Assembly (NCBI RefSeq): GCF_025370105.1
Contig: NZ_JANQBK010000003.1
Location: 186,001-250,000, forward strand
Length of the DNA stretch: 64,000 bases
From: Sphingomonas hylomeconis
GTDB taxonomy: Bacteria > Pseudomonadota > Alphaproteobacteria > Sphingomonadales > Sphingomonadaceae
Direction: 5' to 3'
Position numbers and translations under genes: made by a program. Shown here in pieces: positions 17,634-25,807 of this stretch; within the stretch, counting starts at the first letter, position 1, and each line of letters starts with the position of its first letter. The notes below the pieces were generated by a model. That model did no database searches and was not told the DNA's origin. It was given only the letters and a program-made list of their open reading frames with translations.

Positions 17634-18221
17634 TTATGCTCCGGCGCCGGCCGCGAGCGCTTCGTTGAAGTGGCGGCGACACAGCGCGACATAGCGGTCG
17701 TTGCCGCCGATCTCGGTCTGCCGGCCTTCGGCGATCGGCATGCCCGTGGCATCGACGCGCAGGTTCATCGTCGCCTTGCGCCCGCACATGCAGACGGATT
17801 TGATCTCGATCAGCGAATCGGCGATCGCCAGCAGGCGCGCCGAGCCTTCGAACAGCCGGCCCTGGAAATCGGTGCGCAGGCCGTAGGCAAGCACGGGAAT
17901 GCCCTGCACGTCGGCCAATAGCGCAAGCTGATCGACCTGCGCGGCGGTGAGGAACTGCGCCTCGTCCACCAGCACGCAGGCGGGGGGCGCCTCGCCCTCG
18001 CGGTGCACGATCGCGACCAGATCGGTGTCGCGCTCGAACGCGATCGCATCGGCGCCGAGCCCGATCCGCGAGGTGACCGTGCCAGGCGCGAAGCGATCGT
18101 CGATTGCCGCGGTGAACAAAACGGTGCGCATGCCGCGCTCGCGATAGTTGAAATCGGCCTGCAACAGGTTGGTCGATTTGCCGGCATTCATGCTGGCATA
18201 ATAGAAATAGAGCTTGGCCAT
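17634..18221 (-). CDS. tdk: Thymidine kinase (type II)
   Basis: This 195-residue salvage enzyme phosphorylates thymidine with ATP. The P-loop is ASMNAGKST at residues 9-17, followed by the DxR-type segment AAIDDRFAPG and the Walker B-like VLVDEAQFLT. The zinc-binding cysteines are in VCMCGRKA and CRRH near the C-terminus. The ATG overlaps the rbfA stop (ATGA), so tdk is translationally coupled to rbfA and lies directly before truB. Presence of tdk inside this otherwise translational operon is not the usual arrangement. Confidence 0.95.
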   Translation of the reverse strand: MAKLYFYYASMNAGKSTNLLQADFNYRERGMRTVLFTAAIDDRFAPGTVTSRIGLGADAIAFERDTDLVAIVHREGEAPPACVLVDEAQFLTAAQVDQLALLADVQGIPVLAYGLRTDFQGRLFEGSARLLAIADSLIEIKSVCMCGRKATMNLRVDATGMPIAEGRQTEIGGNDRYVALCRRHFNEALAAGAGA

Positions 18222-18637
18222 CAGCCCTGCGCGGCGTCCGCATCATCCGCCGGGCCGAGATCGCGCGCGACCTTGGGATCCTTCAACAGCTTCTCGATAT
18301 GGCTGCCCTCGTCGAAACTCTCGTCGACCAGGAATTTGAGCTTGGCGGCATATTTCATGCTGATGCGGTGCGCGCATTCGCGCTGCAGATAGGCGGTGTT
18401 GGTGCGCAGCGCCTTCAGCACCGCTTCCTCGTCCTTGCCGAGCAGCGGCTTCACGAACACGGTGGCATGGCGCAGATCGGGCGACATGCGCACTTCGGTG
18501 ACGGTGACCATGTGCTTGGCCAGCGTCTCGTCATGCACGTCGCCGCGCGCGAGAATGTCGCTCAGCGTGTGGCGCATCTGCTCGCCGACGCGCAACAGGC
18601 GGACGACGCGGGATTCGGGGGTGTCGTTGGGGCGCAT
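18221..18637 (-). CDS. rbfA: 30S ribosome-binding factor A
   Basis: This 138-residue KH-fold assembly factor helps mature the 5' end of 16S rRNA and supports growth in the cold. The conserved [21 protein letters not shown] and [20 protein letters not shown] are present, followed by an acidic tail with [16 protein letters not shown]. The start is taken at [15 protein letters not shown]; the longer open frame upstream runs into the repeat block and is rejected. The 248-base gap from infB, filled with palindromes, is long for neighbours in this operon. Confidence 0.95.
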   Translation of the reverse strand: MRPNDTPESRVVRLLRVGEQMRHTLSDILARGDVHDETLAKHMVTVTEVRMSPDLRHATVFVKPLLGKDEEAVLKALRTNTAYLQRECAHRISMKYAAKLKFLVDESFDEGSHIEKLLKDPKVARDLGPADDADAAQG

Positions 18638-18650
18638 TCTTATTTCCTTA

Positions 18651-18878
18651 CACCTCTCCCGGCGGGAGAGGGAGGGGCCCATCGCAAAGCGATGGGAGGG
18701 TGAGGGCGACCGGATCGCCGTGACCCCCACCCCACGCCCCCTAGCGGCGCGACCCCCCCCCCCCGGGGGGTGCGGGTGGGGCCCAGCGCAACGCGCGGGG
18801 TGGGGGCGGGCGACCGGATCGCCGTCACCCTCACCCCTCGCCGCTTCGCGGCTCGACCCTCTCCCGCCGGGAGAGGGC
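18651..18878. repeat. Composite palindromic repeat block with a C12G6 tract between infB and rbfA
   Basis: The outer arms are CTCTCCCGGCGGGAGAGG-like at each end (about 18654-18671 and 18858-18877). Inside them, two copies of the segment GCGACCGGATCGCCGT lie in the same orientation (about 18707-18722 and 18809-18824). A run of 12 C followed by 6 G sits near 18753-18770. No coding sequence is credible in this 248-base gap. The pieces resemble the GC-rich palindromes within hrpB and recF. Confidence 0.85.
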
Positions 18879-18885
18879 TAGGTGC

Positions 18886-21669
18886 TTACAGCGTGCGTTC
18901 GCGCAGTTCGACTTCGAACGTTTCGAGGAAGTCGCCCGGCTTGATGTCGACGAAGTTCGACGTGAACGTCACGCCGCACTCGAGACCGGCGCGCACTTCT
19001 GCGACATCGTCCTTGAAGCGGCGCAGCGAGGCGATCTCGCCCTGGTAGATGATGACATCCGCCCGGGTGATACGCGCCTTGAGCGCCTTGCGGATGATGC
19101 CCTCGGTGACGAGCAGACCGGCCGCCTTGCCGTGCTTGCCGGCCGAGAAGACATCGCGGATTTCGGCGCGGCCGACGACCGTTTCGAATGCCTCGGGGCC
19201 AAGCTCGCCTGCCATGCCGGCGCGGATCTCGTCGGTCAGCGTGTAGATCACGTCGTAATATTTGAACGCGACCTTCTGCCGTTCGGCGATCTCGCGGGCC
19301 TTGGCGTTCGGACGGACGTTGAAGCCGATGATCGGCGCACCGCTGGCACCCGCCAGCGTCACGTCGCTCTCGGTGATCCCGCCAACGCCCGAATGCAGCA
19401 CGCGGGCCTTGATCAGATCGGTCGAGATCTTGTTGATCGCGTTGACGATCGCCTCGACCGAACCCTGCGTATCGGCCTTCACCACCAGCGGATATTCGAT
19501 CGCCTGCTTTTCCTTGAGCGCACTGAACATGCTCTCGAGGCTGGCAGGACCGGTCGAGGTCCGCTTGCTGGTCATCACGCCCTGGCGATATTCCGCCACT
19601 TCGCGCGCACGCGCTTCGCTCTCGACCACCGACAGCGGATCGCCCGCCCGCGGCACGCCCGACAGGCCGAGCACTTCGATCGGCATCGAGGGGCCGGCTT
19701 CCTTGATCTGCTGACCCTTGTCGTTGGTCATCGCGCGAACCTTGCCGCTCTCGCCGCCGACGACGAAGATGTCGCCGACCTTGAGCGTGCCGCGGTTGAC
19801 CAGGATCGTGGCGACGGGGCCGCGACCCTTGTCGAGCTTGGCCTCGATCACGGTGCCTTCGGCGGCGCGATCGGGGTTGGCCTTCAGTTCGAGCAGTTCG
19901 GCCTGGAGCTGGATCTTCTCGATCAGTTCGTCGAGCCCGGTCTTCTGCAGCGCGGAGACTTCCACGTCCTGCACGTCACCGGACATTTCCTCGACGATCA
20001 CCTCATACTGCAGCAGTTCCTCGCGAACCTTCTGCGGATTGGCGCCGTGCTTGTCGACCTTGTTGATCGCCACGATCATCGGCACGCCGGCCGCCTTGGT
20101 GTGGTTGATCGCCTCGATCGTCTGCGGCTTGATGCTATCGTCCGCCGCCACGACCAGCACGACGATATCCGTCACGTTGGCGCCGCGCTGGCGCATTTCG
20201 GTGAACGCTTCGTGGCCCGGCGTGTCGAGGAAGGTGATCTTCGACTTGTCCTTCAGCGTGACCTGATAGGCGCCGATATGCTGCGTGATGCCGCCGGCTT
20301 CGCCGCGCACCACGTCGGTGCCGCGCAGCGCGTCGAGCAGCGAGGTCTTGCCATGATCGACATGGCCCATGATCGTGACGACCGGCGGACGCGGGATAGC
20401 ATTCTCATCCGCCTCGACATCACCCTCGATCGCCAAATCGACGTCCGAATCGCTGACGCGAACGATGTTGTGGCCGAATTCGGTGACGAGCAGTTCAGCC
20501 GTATCCTGATCGATCGTCTCGGTCAGCGTGACGGGCATGCCCAGCTTGAACAGCGTCTTGACCAGATCGGCGCCCTTCTCGGCCATGCGGATGGCGAGTT
20601 CCTGGACGGTGATCGCCTCCGGAACGGCAACGTCGCGGATCTGCTTGGGCTGTACCTCGCGCGGCCCGCCCATGCGGCGGTTTTCCTTCTCGCGCGCACG
20701 CTTGAGCGCGGCGAGGCTGCGGGCGCGTGCGCCATCGCCGTCGTTGAGCGCGCGATTGACCGTCAGCTTGCCGCCGCGACGCTCGTCGCTGGTGCGGCCA
20801 CGCGTCGGCTGCGGACGTTGCAGCGTCTCGCCGGCGCGCTTGATCGGGCTGCTCGGGCTGGCCGGTGCCGATGTCGCGTTCGTGCTGGTCGGCTGTGCGA
20901 CCGGCTCGGGCGCGGCAACCGGGGCCGGCGCGGGCTTGGGACGCTCGGGGCGCGGTACCGGCGTGAAGCGGCGCGGGGCCGGCATGCTCGGGTCGAGCCC
21001 GAACGCGGTCAGCACCGGCGGTGCCGGTGGCGCTACCGGGGCAGGGGCAGGGGTGGGAGCCGCAACCGGCGCAGGGGCCGGAGCGGGTGTTGGCGTTACG
21101 GGTGCCGCGGGCGCAGCAGTAACGGCGGGCGTTGCCGGCGGCGCAGCGGCCGGCGCGGCAGGCTCCGGCGCAGCAACGGGTGCCGGTGCCACAGCTTCGG
21201 GCTGCGGAGCAGGCTCGGGTGCGGCGGGCGAATCGGCAGCGTCACCGGCGCGGCGCGCTTCCTCGGCACGGCGGCGCGCTTCTTCGGCGGCTTCGAGACG
21301 CTCGCGCTCTTCGCGACGGCGCGTTTCTTCCTGCGCGTTCATGCGCGCTTCGTCCGCTTCGCGCAGCAGCTTGGTCTGCAGTTCCTGGCGGGACAGCAGC
21401 GAATTTGCCGGCGAAACCGGGGCCGGCGCGGGGCGCGGCGGTGCCGCGGGCGCAGGGGCGGCAACCGGGGCGGGGGCCGCCTGTTCGACGACGGGCGCTT
21501 CGGGTGCGGCGCCAGGCGCCAGAATGCGACGCCGCTTCACCTCCACCACCACGGTGTTGGAGCGGCCATGGCTGAAGCTCTGCTTCACCTGGCCGGTCTC
21601 GACCGTACGCTTCACCCCAAGCGGTGCGCGCATGCCAAGTTTCGGCTTTTCGTTGTCGGTATCGCTCAC
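18886..21669 (-). CDS. infB: Translation initiation factor IF-2
   Basis: This 927-residue GTPase delivers initiator fMet-tRNA to the 30S subunit. An IF2 N-terminal associated region starts at GVKRTVETGQVKQSFSHGRS. It is followed by a very long Ala/Pro/Glu-rich linker (about residues 45-270) and a second IF2_N module (VPEAITVQELAIRMAEKGAD). The G domain has GHVDHGKTSLLD near residue 430 and the NKVDK motif. Domains II-IV are complete to the C-terminus. The GTG start overlaps the ylxR stop (GTGA). The long low-complexity linker is typical of alphaproteobacterial IF-2. Confidence 0.97.
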   Translation of the reverse strand: MSDTDNEKPKLGMRAPLGVKRTVETGQVKQSFSHGRSNTVVVEVKRRRILAPGAAPEAPVVEQAAPAPVAAPAPAAPPRPAPAPVSPANSLLSRQELQTKLLREADEARMNAQEETRRREERERLEAAEEARRRAEEARRAGDAADSPAAPEPAPQPEAVAPAPVAAPEPAAPAAAPPATPAVTAAPAAPVTPTPAPAPAPVAAPTPAPAPVAPPAPPVLTAFGLDPSMPAPRRFTPVPRPERPKPAPAPVAAPEPVAQPTSTNATSAPASPSSPIKRAGETLQRPQPTRGRTSDERRGGKLTVNRALNDGDGARARSLAALKRAREKENRRMGGPREVQPKQIRDVAVPEAITVQELAIRMAEKGADLVKTLFKLGMPVTLTETIDQDTAELLVTEFGHNIVRVSDSDVDLAIEGDVEADENAIPRPPVVTIMGHVDHGKTSLLDALRGTDVVRGEAGGITQHIGAYQVTLKDKSKITFLDTPGHEAFTEMRQRGANVTDIVVLVVAADDSIKPQTIEAINHTKAAGVPMIVAINKVDKHGANPQKVREELLQYEVIVEEMSGDVQDVEVSALQKTGLDELIEKIQLQAELLELKANPDRAAEGTVIEAKLDKGRGPVATILVNRGTLKVGDIFVVGGESGKVRAMTNDKGQQIKEAGPSMPIEVLGLSGVPRAGDPLSVVESEARAREVAEYRQGVMTSKRTSTGPASLESMFSALKEKQAIEYPLVVKADTQGSVEAIVNAINKISTDLIKARVLHSGVGGITESDVTLAGASGAPIIGFNVRPNAKAREIAERQKVAFKYYDVIYTLTDEIRAGMAGELGPEAFETVVGRAEIRDVFSAGKHGKAAGLLVTEGIIRKALKARITRADVIIYQGEIASLRRFKDDVAEVRAGLECGVTFTSNFVDIKPGDFLETFEVELRERTL

Positions 21670-22436
21670 TCGAATTCCTCGTAACTGTCGTCGGCCGGAT
21701 CGGTATTCAGGTCATCGCCGTCATTTTGGGACGCCGATGCGCCCTGCGAGGCCGTTTCGCAAGGCGGGAGGATTGGGTCAGGGCCGATGAAATGCAGCCA
21801 GCGGTCGAGCGTTTCACGCACCCGCCTTGCCGCATCGGGATCAGTCAGGCCGATATGTACCACATTCTGCCTGCCCAGTGCCACGGCCAATATGGTGCGG
21901 GGGACCGGCAGAACCAACCCCCTGCGATCGCTTCCTTCTTCGTCGTTGCCGACGCGCCAGGCCTGATCGAGTTTGCGGTTGCCGTCCGCCCCCGCATCGC
22001 AGGCGTGAAGCAGCAGATGCAGCTTGCCCGAGCGCGCCGCCGTCTCGATCTTCTCGGCGCCGCTGAACAGCCCGCCCGAGCGCGATTCGAGCCCGAGCCG
22101 GTCGAGCGCCGCGCGTTCGAGCGCGGTTTCGATCAGCTGCGGCAGATCGTCGGGAATGGCGATCGGGCCGGTCTTAAACGCACGGGCGAGCGCGCCTTTC
22201 AGCTTGCCCTTCTTTATCGCGACGTCGAGTTCGGCCTTGGTCACGCCGATCCACGCACCGCGGCCGGGCGCCTTGGCGCGGACGTCGGGGAATACGGCGC
22301 CGTCCGGGCTGAGCGCGAGTCGCACCAGCGCCTCGCGCGGCGCGCGTTCGCCGAGCAGGATGCAGCGGCGGATCGGTTCCTTCGATTCGCGCGAACGGGC
22401 GCGCGTGTCGGGGCGGGGTTCTGCGGGGGTGGTCAT
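21666..22436 (-). CDS. ylxR: YlxR/DUF448 protein fused to an L7Ae-like domain
   Basis: This 256-residue protein has an N-terminal YlxR fold (ESKEPIRRCILLGERAPREAL through APGRGAWIGVTKAE, residues about 18-75) that is thought to bind RNA. It is followed by a region with AARSGKLHLLLHACDAGADG resembling the ribosomal L7Ae/L30e fold, as in other alphaproteobacteria. It lies between nusA and infB as usual, but here a reverse-strand gene and two palindromes separate it from nusA. Its stop overlaps the infB start. The role in translation or transcription is not settled for the family. Confidence 0.88.
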   Translation of the reverse strand: MTTPAEPRPDTRARSRESKEPIRRCILLGERAPREALVRLALSPDGAVFPDVRAKAPGRGAWIGVTKAELDVAIKKGKLKGALARAFKTGPIAIPDDLPQLIETALERAALDRLGLESRSGGLFSGAEKIETAARSGKLHLLLHACDAGADGNRKLDQAWRVGNDEEGSDRRGLVLPVPRTILAVALGRQNVVHIGLTDPDAARRVRETLDRWLHFIGPDPILPPCETASQGASASQNDGDDLNTDPADDSYEEFE

Positions 22437-22460
22437 GCGGCGCTCTCCTCACACCCTGCC

Positions 22461-22554
22461 GTCACCCCGGACTTGTTCCGGGGTCCACCGTGCCGCACAT
22501 TCATCGGCCGGCGAGTCCGCAGCGCAGTGGACCCCGGAACCAGTCCGGGGTGAC
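22461..22554. repeat. Palindromic repeat, family B, upstream of the GIY-YIG gene
   Basis: The left arm starts GTCACCCCGGACTTGTTCC and continues with GGGGTCCAC; the right arm is GTGGACCCCGGAACCAGTCC ending GGGTGAC. The 30-base stems enclose about 35 unique bases. Its right end lies 16 bases before the GIY-YIG start codon. A near-identical copy is at 22889-22982. Confidence 0.9.
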
Positions 22555-22570
22555 GATGGGGGAGGGGGCG

Positions 22571-22879
22571 GTGAGAGAGCGTGCGCCTTGCGTCTATATC
22601 CTGGCGAGCGCGTTCAATGGCCGGCTGTATGTTGGCGTGACTTCCAACCTTGTCGGCCGCCTCATGCAACACCGCGAGGGCACGTTCGACGGGTTCACCA
22701 AGCGCTGGAATATCAAACGACTCGTCTGGTACGAAATGGGCGACACCATGGAGGTGGTCATCGCCAGCGAGAAGCGCATCAAGAAATGGCGTCGCGACTG
22801 GAAGATGAATCTGATCGAGCGCGATAATCCGCATTGGGACGACCTTGCCGTGGCGCTGGGACTGCCGCCGCTCCCCTAG
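22571..22879 (+). CDS. GIY-YIG nuclease superfamily protein (UPF0213/YhbQ-like)
   Basis: This 102-residue single-domain GIY-YIG protein begins APCVYILASAFNGRLYVGVT, the paired VYI/YVG strands of the fold. It has the catalytic-type arginine in NLVGRLMQHREG and a glutamate in VIASEKRIKKWRRDWK. Small proteins of this sort are putative endonucleases, with substrates generally unknown. The GTG at 22571 follows a purine-rich GGGGGAGGGG; an ATG at 22556 is in frame but lies against the repeat. It is on the opposite strand to the nusA-infB operon and is bracketed by two copies of the same palindrome, which suggests it was inserted as a unit. Confidence 0.9.
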   Translation: MRERAPCVYILASAFNGRLYVGVTSNLVGRLMQHREGTFDGFTKRWNIKRLVWYEMGDTMEVVIASEKRIKKWRRDWKMNLIERDNPHWDDLAVALGLPPLP

Positions 22880-22888
22880 AGTCCCGAC

Positions 22889-22982
22889 GTCACCCCGGAC
22901 GTGTTCCGGGGTCCACCGTGCCGCAAAATCGGCATGCGTCGGACGCGCGGCTCCGTGGACCCCGGAACGAGTCCGGGGTGAC
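22889..22982. repeat. Palindromic repeat, family B, downstream of the GIY-YIG gene
   Basis: The arms GTCACCCCGGACGTGTTCC + GGGGTCCAC and the complementary GTGGACCCCGGAACGAGTCC + GGGGTGAC enclose about 35 bases that differ from those of the copy at 22461-22554. It starts 10 bases after the GIY-YIG stop codon. Confidence 0.9.
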
Positions 22983-23015
22983 GGCAAGGTTGAGGCGGCG
23001 TGTAGCGCTAGCGTA

Positions 23016-23258
23016 TCATTGCGAGGATTCCGCATGAGCGTCCTCCTGCGGTTTCGGCTGCCCGGAAGGAGCGGGGCGGTCGGCGATCAACTGACCGCCG
23101 GCGCCGTAATTCTCCGTGCTGACTTCCTCGATCACGATCTGCACCGCTGCCGGGTCCTTGCCCAGGCGCGCGACCAGGCTGGCGGTCACGTCGGCGACGA
23201 TCCCGGCCTTCTGCTCCTTGGTCGCGGAGCCCGCCATGCGGATGCTGACGAACGGCAT
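23016..23258 (-). CDS. 4-oxalocrotonate tautomerase family protein
   Basis: This 80-residue protein has the family's catalytic Pro directly after Met (MPFVSIRMAGSATKEQKAGI) and the conserved VQIVIEEVSTENYGAGG. After Met removal Pro acts as general base in keto-enol tautomerisation; the natural substrate is unknown. The 20-residue Pro/Gln/Glu-rich tail extends beyond the usual length of about 62. The start overlaps the nusA stop (TGATG), so it is probably translated with nusA. This position next to nusA is unusual, and no aromatic degradation gene is nearby. Confidence 0.88.
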   Translation of the reverse strand: MPFVSIRMAGSATKEQKAGIVADVTASLVARLGKDPAAVQIVIEEVSTENYGAGGQLIADRPAPSGQPKPQEDAHAESSQ

Positions 23259-24841
23259 CAGGCCTGCTCATCCTCGAACCAGTGCGCACGCGCGGCCATG
23301 ATGATCTCGTTGCCCTGCTCGTCCGACAGGCCGTATTCGCCGAGCACGCCGCCCTTGTCCTCGGGGCGCTTATTGTCCGATTCGGCGCGGCGGCGCTGTT
23401 CCTGGCGCTTTTTCTGCACCAGTTCGTCGGTCGCCAGATCGGCGAGATCGTCGAGCGTCAGGATACCGGCCTTGCCGAGCGTGACGAGCATCGCTTCGTT
23501 GAGGTGCGGCAGCGCGGCAAGCTCGTCGGCCACGCCCATGCCGCGGCGCAGTTCGCGATTGGCTTCCTCGCGGCGCTCGAGCGCTTCGGTCGCGCGGCTC
23601 TGCAGTTCGACCGCGAGATCCTCGTCAAAGCCTTCGATCGAGGCGATTTCCTGCACCTCGACATAGGCGACCTCTTCCAGCGCGCCGAAGCCTTCGGCGA
23701 CGAGCAGCTGGGCGAGCGTCTCGTCGACGTCGAGTTCGGTCTGGAACATCTCGGTGCGCTCGGCGAATTCCTTCTGGCGCTTCTCCGAGGCATCGGCCTC
23801 GGTCAGGATGTCGATCGCCTTGCCGGTCAGCTGGCTGGCGAGGCGCACGTTCTGGCCACGGCGACCGATCGCCAGGCTGAGCTGATCGTCCGGCACGACG
23901 ACCTCGATCCGCTCTTCTTCCTCGTCGATCACGACGCGCGACACCGAGGCCGGCTGCAGCGCGTTGACGACGAACGTCGCGATGTCCGGCGACCAGGGGA
24001 TGATGTCGATCTTCTCGCCCTGCATTTCCTGCACGACGGCCTGGACGCGGCTGCCCTTCATGCCGACGCACGCGCCGACCGGGTCGATCGAGCTGTCATG
24101 GCTGATGACGCCGATCTTGGCGCGCGATCCCGGATCGCGCGCGGCGGCCTTGATCTCGATGATGCCGTCGTAGATTTCGGGCACTTCCTGCGCGAACAGC
24201 TTCTTCATGAAATCGGGGTGCGCGCGGCTGAGGAAGATCTGCGGGCCACGGTTCTCGCGGCGCACGTTGAGGATCAGCGAGCGGATGCGATCGTTGACGC
24301 GCACCACTTCGCGCGGGATCTGCGCGTCGCGGCGGATGACACCTTCGGCGCGGCCGAGATCGACCACGACATGGCCGAACTCGACGCGCTTGACCACGCC
24401 GGTGATGATTTCACCCATGCGGTCCTTGAATTCCTCGAACTGGCGATCGCGCTCGGCGTCGCGCACCTTCTGGAAGATCACCTGCTTGGCGGCCTGCGCG
24501 GCGATGCGGCCGAATTCGATCGGCGGCAGCGGATCGACGATATAATCGCCGACGACCGCGCCCTTCTGCAGCTTCTCGGCTTCCTTGAGGTTCACCTGCT
24601 TGAAGTAATCGTCGACCTGCTCGACCACCTCGACGACGCGCCACAGGCGCAGATCGCCGGTCGTGCCGTCGAGCTTGGCGCGGATGTCGTTCTCGGCGCC
24701 GTAACGCGAGCGCGCGGCGCGCTGGATCGCGTCCTCCATCGCCTCGATCACGATCGCCTTGTCGATCATCTTCTCGGTCGCGACGGCATTCGCGATCGCG
24801 AGCAGCTCGGCCTTGTTGGCGGAAACGGCGCTGAGAGCCAT
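23258..24841 (-). CDS. nusA: Transcription termination/antitermination factor NusA
   Basis: This 527-residue RNA polymerase-binding factor controls pausing, termination and rRNA antitermination. It has the N-terminal polymerase-binding domain (MIDKAIVIEAMEDAIQRAAR) and an S1 domain (MGEIITGVVKRVEFGHVVVD near residue 140). Two KH domains follow, including GACVGMKGSRVQAVVQEMQG and LAIGRRGQNVRLASQL. C-terminal helix-hairpin-helix/acidic repeats contain LLVAEGFGALEEVAYV. It is preceded by rimP (three bases) and followed by the tautomerase with overlapping codons. Confidence 0.97.
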   Translation of the reverse strand: MALSAVSANKAELLAIANAVATEKMIDKAIVIEAMEDAIQRAARSRYGAENDIRAKLDGTTGDLRLWRVVEVVEQVDDYFKQVNLKEAEKLQKGAVVGDYIVDPLPPIEFGRIAAQAAKQVIFQKVRDAERDRQFEEFKDRMGEIITGVVKRVEFGHVVVDLGRAEGVIRRDAQIPREVVRVNDRIRSLILNVRRENRGPQIFLSRAHPDFMKKLFAQEVPEIYDGIIEIKAAARDPGSRAKIGVISHDSSIDPVGACVGMKGSRVQAVVQEMQGEKIDIIPWSPDIATFVVNALQPASVSRVVIDEEEERIEVVVPDDQLSLAIGRRGQNVRLASQLTGKAIDILTEADASEKRQKEFAERTEMFQTELDVDETLAQLLVAEGFGALEEVAYVEVQEIASIEGFDEDLAVELQSRATEALERREEANRELRRGMGVADELAALPHLNEAMLVTLGKAGILTLDDLADLATDELVQKKRQEQRRRAESDNKRPEDKGGVLGEYGLSDEQGNEIIMAARAHWFEDEQA

Positions 24842-24844
24842 GAT

Positions 24845-25480
24845 TTATCCTTCTTGCCTGATGGTGGCGCTGGTCGGCGCCGCGTCGTCGTCAATGTCGG
24901 TCTCTAGATCGTCGGTGTCGTCGATGTCGTCGTCATCGCTGTCGTCGACCAGCTCTTCCTCGTCCACGCCGTCGATATCGAGCGGGCGGGTCGCGGCGAG
25001 CAGCCGGTCGGTGAACAGCAGCTTCGCATCGGCGACCTGGTCGAACCCGATCGTCATCTCTTGATGCTTGTTGACCGCGATGGTGATGCGATCACCCTCG
25101 ACGCCGACAAGATCGCCGGTGAGCTGCTTGCGGCCCTCGACCGGGGCGGTCAGCACGATGCGCGCCTCATGCCCGGCCCAGTCGGCGAAGTCCGACAGGC
25201 GGGTGAGCGGCCGATCGATCCCGGGCGAGGAGACTTCGAGCCGATATTCGCTCTCGATCGGATCCTCGGCGTCCATCACGTCGGAGATGCGCCGCGACAG
25301 ATCGGCGCAATCGTCGATCGTCAGCTGGCGCGTGTCGGGTCGCTCGGCCATGACCTGCAGCGTGATGTCGCCGGCCCCGCCGAACAGCTTCACGCGCACG
25401 AGATCGAAGCCCAAGGCTTCTGCTTCGGGGGCGATCAGCGCGGTCAGTTTGGCGATATCGGCCAAGGGTGTTCCAGACAT
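24845..25480 (-). CDS. rimP: Ribosome maturation factor RimP
   Basis: This 211-residue 30S assembly factor carries the RimP signature EYRLEVSSPGIDRPL and the preceding LTIDDCADLSRRISDVMDAE. The C-terminal tail after about residue 180 is extremely acidic (VDDSDDDDIDDTDD) and longer than in E. coli RimP. The start is taken at MSGTPLADIAKL. In-frame ATGs further upstream (e.g. 25546) would add 22 residues of unlikely sequence. It is the first gene of the operon that runs to pnp; the promoter should lie in 25481-25618, where I see no convincing sigma-70 boxes. Confidence 0.93.
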   Translation of the reverse strand: MSGTPLADIAKLTALIAPEAEALGFDLVRVKLFGGAGDITLQVMAERPDTRQLTIDDCADLSRRISDVMDAEDPIESEYRLEVSSPGIDRPLTRLSDFADWAGHEARIVLTAPVEGRKQLTGDLVGVEGDRITIAVNKHQEMTIGFDQVADAKLLFTDRLLAATRPLDIDGVDEEELVDDSDDDDIDDTDDLETDIDDDAAPTSATIRQEG

Positions 25481-25618
25481 GGGTTGTTGCCGCCGGAACC
25501 GGGTGGCTCCAGCCTCTTCACCTGACGATGTAGAGAATGTGGCCATGATATAGTCCGATGGCATGGCGGTGGCAAGCGGGCTCGTGAGGTAGGCACAGGC
25601 GTGCCTTCAACGGCGATC

Positions 25619-25724
25619 GTCATCCTGAACTTGTTTCAGGATCCATCGGGCGGCTAGCCTCTCAACTAGAGGCTCAAGCGCTGACCTGCCGGCACAATGG
25701 ATCCTGAATCGAGTTCAGGATGAC
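25619..25724. repeat. Intergenic palindromic repeat, family C copy
   Basis: The outer arms are GTCATCCTGAACTTGTTTCA + GGATCCAT and ATGGATCCTGAATCGAGTTC + AGGATGAC. An inner hairpin, AGCCTCT..AGAGGCT, lies near 25657-25675. It fills the divergent region between rimP and the sugar dehydrogenase gene. The rest of 25481-25807 shows nothing else recognisable. Confidence 0.9.
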
Positions 25725-25807
25725 GGTGGTATTGTGTGCACAAGGCCCCGCACGGAACAACTGCCGGGTGACGAGGGTATGACGTGGAACAGTTTGGGAG
25801 AAGTACG

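Noticed and set aside
18221..18730. Longer rbfA reading frame starting in the repeat block
   Set aside because: The added residues come from the palindrome; family length and the conserved N-terminus fit the start at 18637.
19132..21684. Plus-strand frame of 850 codons opposite infB
   Set aside because: Shadow of the IF-2 coding sequence, lacking a recognisable product.
22461..22982. Two similar repeats around a short gene considered as a CRISPR or integron cassette
   Set aside because: There are only two palindromic copies with unlike loops, no regular spacers, no cas genes and no integrase or attC structure.
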